Assembly: GCA_037576215.1 (NCBI GenBank)
Contig: JBANDB010000003.1
Span: 5,208,001 to 5,272,000, forward strand
DNA length: 64,000 nucleotides
Reading direction: 5' to 3'
Source of the DNA: Armillaria gallica
Lineage: Eukaryota; Basidiomycota; Agaricomycetes; Agaricales; Physalacriaceae
Shown here: positions 57,367 to 64,000 of the stretch, piece by piece
Layout of the letters: every line of letters begins with the position of its first letter
How positions within the stretch are numbered: the stretch's first letter is position 1
Program-made: the position numbers and the translations under genes
Notes under the pieces: generated by a model
What the model saw: only the letters and a program-made list of their open reading frames with translations
Database searches by the model: none
What the model was told of the DNA's origin: nothing

Positions 57367-57906
57367 TTGAAGTCGTTTAGGCCTCCGACTCTCCTCGCGT
57401 TCTCTGTCACGCAGTTCTCGTCCGGTACAGCCATTTTTATGCTCTTAGCTACTGCAGCATTATTGAAAAGTAGACAGAGAATATGATCGATGCTTGAATA
57501 ATTCTGACACGAAAAGAATTCCATGTGAATGTGAGTAACTGTATGGGTGAGAGTATGGTAAACGTTTCGCGTCTATCACCCTAATTCGCAGAATTCCGAG
57601 ACTGTTTAGACCTCAGTTTTCTTCTTCAATCACCGTGGAGAGGACTGAATTTCGTCCACTACAGGAAGGTCGATCAGGAAGTAGGGCTTTCTATTCAATT
57701 GTGGTAAAGTTACATAATTTCCCACAGCAGGGCGCTTAGCGCTAGTAAGTACATCAAATCAGGTGCTGACGAACTTGCCTTCGTACTTGACTCTTCTTTT
57801 TTGCAGCCAGCACGTTATAAGGGTTGCAGTGGAGCTTTCGCAGCGGGTCGTCCGCGGTACATAAGCCTGTCTAGGGTTGGGGGCAAAGGAATCAAGCAGC
57901 ATCAGT
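57367..57906. other. intergenic and 5' region of the MGM1-like duplicate
   Basis: No coding frame is supported. From about 57885 the sequence begins to match the region just upstream of the MGM1 start (60460s), so the duplication edge lies there. Confidence 0.5.
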
Positions 57907-58977
57907 ATGCAGGCTATACGGCGACCACTGTCATCGATATTCAGGGCCCAGAAAACGGTCACATATGGATTGAGCATCTCACGACGTGCAGAGCTGCCAG
58001 TGCCCGTGCACCGTCGATTCACCACTTTCACATCGGGGTCCCTCCGATATGCGTCGCCAGCCCAGCACCTCCGTCGCGTTCATGTGCGCACTATTTCATA
58101 CTCGTCGATACCGATATCTATTTTAAGGGCGTTCCGGGTATCTATAACGGTGGCGTTGGTAGGTGCTGGGATATATTGGTATGTGTGTTACAAGTTTGAA
58201 GGTGCGCTAACTGTGTCGCGTCGCGCTATTCGGACCCTCATGGCTATGTCTTAGAGCTGAAGAGATGGACATTAGCCCGTCTCAATAACTTGTTGGACGT
58301 CATACTCAACTACGTATTGAAGGTTGTTGGGTTTCTCATCTCAGAAGTCAAGCTCCCAGGCATACCGGAGGTCGGTCTATGCGAACACTCAAAGCTATTT
58401 CTTAGAGCTGATGAGTCCACCACAGACATGGCTCAATGACGCACAAGTTACTGCGACCAACATATTCAAATCGGCCACCAATGGCCTGAAGGATGTTGGG
58501 TCTCGCATCCAAGAAGTCGAGTTACCAGATATTTCGGAGACCGGGGCTGTCAAGTTCATCAAGGACTTATTTGGCGGGCAGCAACACAAGGAAGGTGACG
58601 GTGAAAGCGAGGGCAGCGAAGGCGAGAGGCAGTCCAACACGAAACCACCAACAGATAAAGCAGCGGTCACCGCCCTTGAAGGTGAGAAGCCACCGGCGTG
58701 GCTTAAGGCCGTGGAAGGTACCGCGAACGACATATTGAAATCGGCGACCAATGGCTTGAACGATGCTGGGTCTCGCATCCAAGATGTCAAGTTGCCAGAT
58801 ATTTCGGAGACCGGGGCTGGCAAGTTCATTAAGAACTTGTTTGGCGGGCAGCAGCACAAGGAAGGTGGCGGTGAAAGCGAGGGCAGCGAAGGCGAGCAGC
58901 AGTCCGACAAGAAACCACCAACAAACGTAGAATCCGAGCTTGTAGACAAAGAAGACAAGCCGCCCTCAGTACAGTAG
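57907..58977 (+). CDS. stand-alone duplicate of the MGM1 N-terminal region, no GTPase
   Basis: The first exon (57907-58201) parallels MGM1 exon 1: MQAIRRPLSSIFRAQKTVTY, a basic mitochondrial presequence, then FRVSITVALVGAGIYWYVCY as a membrane anchor and YKFEG at the same splice point. After it come three repeats beginning EL-x-x: a diverged one (58255-58374), then two close ones with SATNGLKDVGSRIQEVELPD and SATNGLNDAGSRIQDVKLPD, each ending in an acidic ESEGSEGE run. The frame stops after EDKPPSVQ with no dynamin GTPase. Predicted 328 residues; the second intron would be only 31 nt, so exon 2 may be skipped instead. Inner-membrane location is inferred. Confidence 0.7.
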
Positions 58978-59653
58978 CCAGTATACTTATGAATAAGCAC
59001 CTGTACAGTAACAGATATCTCGAGACGATGCGACCAAGATGCAGATCATCAGCACAGCTTAGCAGAAGGATTGTTAGGATGCTGTCAGAATTGCCTTTTC
59101 TATTATCGTGTTCTGCTTTCGGTTTGGGTAGTCGCTGCCGGGGCCGGTACGTTTTCCGGTTGGGGAGGCGCCTCAAAGCGTTGCGACATTCCATTTGATC
59201 TTCCAATGGTAAAAACGAGTTCAGGAAAACAAGCTGAAAGGCAGGATCAATTACGTACTCCTTTAAGGTAAGAAAAAAAAAAGAGAGCTCGACAAACGGA
59301 ATGGAAAAGGTGTTTCCCGCGGTTAGAATTTGGTTGAAACAAAGGAATCCACTTTTCGTTCGTAGAAAAGCAGCTGTTTTTGAGCCCCTCGGTTAATTTT
59401 TTTCCATACCGACCCACAAGCATCAGTAGCGAGCTCCGATAACTTTTTTTACCGTCGTCTCTGCCCTTTCGTCGCGTCGTATCTCGTCCATTTTTTATCG
59501 TATCGCTTTGAGACTCAACATTGTTGCTCTTACGCGTATAAAGAATGTTTATGTTGCAAAGGACAAGTCCTTCGAGGAGCAATCAGATACCTGGTTTTTT
59601 TTTCAATTTCGCTGCAGAGTAGTGTGGTACCGCGTAGACCGAAAATGATAGGA
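58978..59653. other. intergenic
   Basis: Nearly 680 bp with no supported gene; A- and T-rich tracts occur near 59270, 59395 and 59590. It separates the MGM1-like duplicate from a minus-strand gene. Confidence 0.5.
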
Positions 59654-60280
59654 TTAGAAAGAACAATAGTCAAGGTAGACTTCGCGGTATTTATCCATCC
59701 AGGTCCCCACAATGTACCATTTGATTTCATTTTCCCTCCAGCTGATCTCGCGGAGCATTGCGTTCATGATATCGCACTGGGCCGGTGCCTCATCGAAGTT
59801 CTCGTCCCAGGACGTCACGATATAAAAGACAAATCCAACCTCCTTCGAACAAACTGGGGTCGCGCGAACATTCAGGTTCGTACGGTCCCTGAACCTATGT
59901 AAGAGTATGATGAGGAGCATGCTAAAGTCCTCAACGGGCTCATTCGGCGCGAGACGGCGAGCCAACTCGAAGCCGTCATCCATGTCGTCGACGCCCATAC
60001 CAAGGGCAAACTGTGGAGGAGGGGCACACCCGGGGAAGGGTAGGTAATGTATAGGGAGGGCGATGAAGGGTTCGTTTGCAACCATGTATTCGAAAGTGAG
60101 GCACTCCTTCGACCACTCATGCTCACTGTCTTTACCCTCTTCCTCACTGTCGTCGCCCTCTTCCTCATTGTTGTTGCCTTCTTCCCCACTGAATACACCC
60201 TCATCAAACTGCTCGTCCGTCGCCTTGATGTTGACGGCATTAGGTCGGGTGGCTTCGTTTGTCGTGGTGGTGGTAGTCAT
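59654..60280 (-). CDS. uncharacterised acidic 208-aa protein
   Basis: A single frame begins MTTTTTTNEATRPNAVNIKA. Residues 30-60 are almost all Glu, Asp, Asn and Ser (EEGNNNEEEGDDSEEEGKDS). The rest looks folded: WSKECLTFEYMVANEPFIAL, FSMLLIILLHRFRDRTNLNV, VGFVFYIVTSWDENFDEAPA, WRENEIKWYIVGTWMDKYRE. No domain is recognised. It sits between MGM1 and its partial duplicate in the opposite direction, so it may have entered after or with that duplication. The frame is open upstream of the ATG but only from a TTG. Confidence 0.55.
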   Translation of the reverse strand: MTTTTTTNEATRPNAVNIKATDEQFDEGVFSGEEGNNNEEEGDDSEEEGKDSEHEWSKECLTFEYMVANEPFIALPIHYLPFPGCAPPPQFALGMGVDDMDDGFELARRLAPNEPVEDFSMLLIILLHRFRDRTNLNVRATPVCSKEVGFVFYIVTSWDENFDEAPAQCDIMNAMLREISWRENEIKWYIVGTWMDKYREVYLDYCSF

Positions 60281-60480
60281 CAGAAGGAGAAAGGAAGCCT
60301 GTAGAGACTTGACCAACTCGCCTTTGGCCGATGCTTTGACTTTTGTTTCCCGGTACCGATCCTTTTAAGTTGGTTGATCTGTAGAGTTAATGGACTTGCC
60401 AAACAACCGCAAGCAGTAAACCGTCGGTATTACCTAAGGTAAAGTCAAGGCGGCATCGAGCGTCGTATGTGGTTGCCGGT

Positions 60481-63400
60481 ATGCATGCTACACGACGACC
60501 ACTGTCGTCGGTACTCAAGGCCCAGAAATCGGTCACATACGGACTAAGCACCTCAAGACGACATGCAGAGCTGCCACGCCCAGTGCACCGTCAGTTCACC
60601 ACCTTTTTCGCATCCGGGTCACTTCGACATCGATATGCGTCGCCTGTCCAGAATCTCCGTCGTATGCATGTTCGTGCCATTTCGTACTCGTCAATACCGA
60701 GGTTTGTCGCCAGGGCGTTCCGGGTGCCTATAGCGGGGGCGACGATTGGCGCTGGGGGCTTTGGATATGCGAATTACAAGTTTGAAGGTGCGCTACGGTG
60801 TCGCGTTTGTGTATTCCAACGGCTTACGTCTATTTTCTAGAGCTGAGAAGTCGTTCACAGGCTTGGATCAATACCGTTCAAGATACCGCGACCGACATGT
60901 TCGACTCGGCAACTGATGGCTTGAAGGCCGTTCGGTCTCGCGTCTCAGAAGTCAAGCTCCCAGACATACCGGAGACTGGCGCTGCCAAGTTTGTTAAGGA
61001 TTTCTTTGGCAAGCGGAGACGCAAGGAAGGTAGCGGTGAAGGCGAGGGCAGCGAAGGCGAGAGGCAGTCCAACAAGAAACCACCAACGGATGAAGCAGTG
61101 GTCGCCGCCCTTGTCGCTGCGACCATGTCTTCACCCAACGACGAATCTCCTTCCACTCTTGACGTTCGGCAGAACGGCCTCATGCACCTGACACGAAAAC
61201 TCATCGAAATTCGCAGCATGCTGCTCAGCATCGACCAGAGCGACGCGCTCAAGCTACCGAGTATTGTGGTCATTGGAAGTCAGAGCTCTGGGAAGAGTTC
61301 AGTGCTGGAGGCGATTGTGGGACACGAGTTTCTACCCAAGTACGTCTTCTTTCCTTTCATACGTGCGCCTTTAGTAATACATGCACAGAGGTAACAACAT
61401 GGTAACACGCCGACCAATCGAATTAACCTTAGTTCACACACCTGCGGCCGATGGAAAGACCGTTGAATACGGCGAGTTCCCTGGAATGGGTCTCGGTAAA
61501 ATAAAGGATTTTAACGTCATTCAACGTACCCTCACCGAGCTCAACCTCGCCGTACCCACTTCCGAAGCCGTTTCCAATGAGCCTATCGACCTCCGAATAT
61601 ATTCTCCCAACGTACCCGACCTTACCCTCATTGACCTTCCCGGATATGTTCAAATTTCTTCCATGGACCAGCCAGAATCGCTCAAAGAGAAGATCGCCGC
61701 CCTCTGTGAAAAGTATATCAAGGAACCTAATATCATCCTTGCTGTCTGTGCAGCCGATGTCGATCTTGCCAACTCTCCTGCCTTGAGGGCCAGCCGGAAG
61801 GTTGATCCTCTGGGCCTTCGTACCATCGGCGTAATAACGAAGATGGATCTGGTGGAAGCAGAGCAGGGCGCGTCCATCTTGTCTGGTAACCGATATCCCC
61901 TTCACTTGGGATATGTAGGCGTGGTGTCCAAATCTCCAGATAGCAAAGGACGGACGCAAACCTCGACCGCGCTGATACGCAAGGCCGAGAGCGATTATTT
62001 TGCTTCGCACCGAGACATCTTCGGTAGCTCATCTTCCCTGATGGTTGGAACGGACACGCTGAGACGCCGGCTGATGGACGTTTTGGAGTCGTCCATGGCG
62101 TCGTCTTTACACGGCATCACGAATGCTGTACAACTTGAACTTGAAGAAGCTACATATCAGTTCAAGGTGCAGTACAATGATAGACGCATCACAGCAGAGT
62201 CGTATGTCGCCGAGACAATGGATAAGCTAAAGTTGCGGTTCAAGGATGCCATGCAGCAATTCCGCCGACCTATCATTCGGGAGAAGCTAAAGAGCATGCT
62301 GGATGACAAAGTTATGGACGTGCTTGAACAACTCTATTGGCTCGACAAGCGCGCACCAGAACTCGGTGAATTGGCCGCAGATTCTCGCGTAAAGCCCGAG
62401 AATGTAGACAGCTTTTGGCGACACAAGCTGGAGGCTGCATCGTCGCTTTTGACCAAGTCGGGTGTCGGCCGAGACTCGACACTACTGGTCGCGGATGGAT
62501 TGAGGGCTTTAATTGACTCGATCGCCTCGGCAGATCCTTTCAACTACCATCCACGAGCTGCGGAGAGGCTCATCCAATTCTCACACATGATTCTAAGAGA
62601 CCGAATCGGTGTCACGTCAGACCAGGTCGAGAACTGTATCAAGCCGTTTAAATATGAGGTCGAAGTTGAGGACCGCGAGTGGGAGCAAGGAAGGCAGAAA
62701 GCCATTGATTTGTTCGAGAAGGAGCTGGGTATGTGTGAGACGAAGTTGAAGGAGCTGAGGAAGAAGGTTGGTGGTAGCCGACGGCTGGGTGGGTTGATTG
62801 GGTACGTTAGGAATTTGGAGGAGGAAGACAGGAAGAGGAAGGCCAAGAAATGGGAGTCGGATTCTGAGGAGCCCGAGTCAACTCCAGAATCTTACAAGTA
62901 CCCCCCTGCTCAGATACTAGATGGCGAGTAGACTGTTTGTTGTGTCGGGCTGGAAGCTGACGACATCTCTAGCGCGTCATGCAATCTTGTACAATGACCG
63001 CCTAAACATCCTGAAACTGCGGCTGGCAGCCTTGCGTTCGAAGCGATGCAAGGCGGGGCCTGATAATGATGTTCTTTGCCCTGAGGCTTTCCTTAATGTT
63101 GTAGCTGACAAGCTAGCGTACACGTCCGCCATGTTCATCAACATCGAGTTGCTAGACCAGTTCTTCTATCAGGTGCGTCAGTTCCTCCTTGTGACAGGGC
63201 GCAATCTCACCCCTTTGCAGTTCCCTCGTGAAATTGACTCCCGGCTACTGTATGACCTTGACCGCCAAGAGATCATCGAGTTTGCGCGTGAAAATCCTGC
63301 AGTGAGAGTGCACCTAGATTTGCAGCAGCGGAAGGATAAATTGGAAGAGGTAAGTAACCCGCATGATTCGGTGACCTCGTGCTCACCTTTCTATAAGGTC

Positions 63401-63490
63401 ATGAAGCAGCTGAATAGCTTGTCGACGCTTCGAGCGGATCCTCAACCGGCACCACGTCGACAGCGTGGTTTGTTCGGAAACATGTTCTGA
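60481..63490 (+). CDS. MGM1: mitochondrial dynamin-like GTPase (MGM1/OPA1)
   Basis: Exon 1 gives a presequence ([20 protein letters not shown]) and membrane anchor ([20 protein letters not shown]). One linker repeat follows ([20 protein letters not shown]) with an acidic run. The GTPase has P-loop [19 protein letters not shown], switch Thr in [22 protein letters not shown] and [11 protein letters not shown] middle/stalk region continues to ILD, and the C-terminal GED part has [20 protein letters not shown] and [14 protein letters not shown], ending QRGLFGNMF. It drives inner-membrane fusion and cristae shape. The intron at 62924-62972 seems to start with GC. Exon 2 starts at the same phase as in the duplicate. 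Confidence 0.93.
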
Positions 63491-63648
63491 CGTGACGACT
63501 CTAACGTAGTTATTTTATTTCATTACACCTGGATTTGGTTCGGTTTTCATGTTCCCCACTCACTAATTCACGAGCAATACATTTAATCCTTGCATATTGA
63601 CGTAACGGTATGTATGACAGCGATGGTAGAAATGCGGTATAGCGTACA

Positions 63649-64000
63649 CTATAGCTTAGCTTTGGCCCCCTATGCACAATATGAACGCGTTTTCGGTTTT
63701 GATTCAAAGGGAATTTACCTTCAACACAGCGTCGAGTTTGGTCGCAAGCATAATGTTTCCCTTTGTCTTGAGTTTTCCAGTCATGAATGCTTTTTGGCCG
63801 TTGAGCTTGGAATTGCGTCAGCTTGTAAGGCACTGCCAAGGATAGATGGAGACAACCTTTCCAGACGCCAGATCCGTCAAAGTATCGTCCGAAACAGTGA
63901 TGATGATGTCGGCTTTCGTTGGAGGTGGTCCTGTTGTAACCTCGCCCTTCTTCTTCAGGTCAATAGTCCAGACTGCCTTCTTGCCCTCGCCGTTCGTCAC
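63649..64000 (-). CDS. SCP2 sterol-carrier domain protein, partial (5' end outside)
   Basis: The visible exons read [60 protein letters not shown] and ATKLDAVLK, then a tiny last exon GAKAKL before TAG at 63651-63649. This is the SCP2 lipid-binding fold, and the final AKL is a type 1 peroxisomal targeting signal, as in animal SCP2. It may be a free SCP2 protein or the end of a larger fusion. Introns of about 50-60 nt interrupt it. Confidence 0.85.

Noticed and set aside
1..64000. CRISPR arrays, bacterial operons, rRNA or tRNA genes
   Set aside because: No short spaced repeats, no ribosomal RNA sequence, and no cloverleaf with matching A and B boxes was found by eye.

Overview
The window is nuclear DNA from a filamentous fungus, most likely an agaricomycete basidiomycete. 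Genes lie close together on both strands and most are cut by many introns of about 48-60 nt with GT-AG (rarely GC-AG) ends. There are fungal-type pathway genes (HIS5, ILV5, LYS4, a fused biotin gene), a basidiomycete-type F-box family, and a short TTAGGG tract in a promoter. All gene models were spliced by eye, so ends are firm where family motifs support them and internal splice sites are inferred.

Layout. 0-8.4 kb: a possible terminal exon, a disordered unknown protein, an MMTAG2-like protein (-), a GPI-type Ser/Thr-rich wall protein (+) and a long WDR24/RTC1 (GATOR2/SEA complex) gene (+). 8.2-10.1 kb: the WDR24 tail and the next gene are tandemly duplicated, giving two 168-aa paralogues and a dead WDR24 tail; a third dead copy lies at 31.4 kb. 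11.1-11.7 kb: a small two-helix membrane protein.

11.96-23.09 kb is a rapidly evolving array of four tandem units. Each unit derives from [SAM methyltransferase, spacer, F-box-type gene, F-box promoter], all on the minus strand. Unit 1 has the only intact methyltransferase. F-box copies 1 and 4 are open; copies 2 and 3 are broken. The methyltransferase of unit 4 is split by about 1.15 kb of foreign DNA holding a 737-bp MITE-like element with 57-bp inverted repeats and TA flanks.

23.1-53.99 kb is a housekeeping block: a short TUG/ASPSCR1-like UBX protein, UBA4 (tRNA thiolation/urmylation), APC10, a DDT-WHIM-PHD chromatin protein, an alpha/beta hydrolase, a PITH protein, VPS34, HIS5 divergent from a bifunctional BIO (DTBS-DAPA aminotransferase) gene, an SDR, an unknown protein, ILV5, CBF1, trimethyllysine dioxygenase, LYS4 and a SERINC/TMS1 membrane protein. 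HIS5, ILV5 and LYS4 each carry TGACTC 28-54 nt upstream of the start codon, as expected for Gcn4/Cpc1 control. CBF1 has two Cbf1-type sites in its own promoter.

54-64 kb: a gene-poor stretch, an unknown 598-aa protein, then the mitochondrial dynamin MGM1 preceded by a stand-alone duplicate of its N-terminal region without the GTPase, separated by an acidic unknown protein on the other strand. The window ends in the 3' part of an SCP2 gene ending in the peroxisomal signal AKL.

The most unusual items are the methyltransferase/F-box array with its MITE, the GTPase-less MGM1 partial duplicate with internal repeat growth, and the captured WDR24 tail with its 168-aa family.
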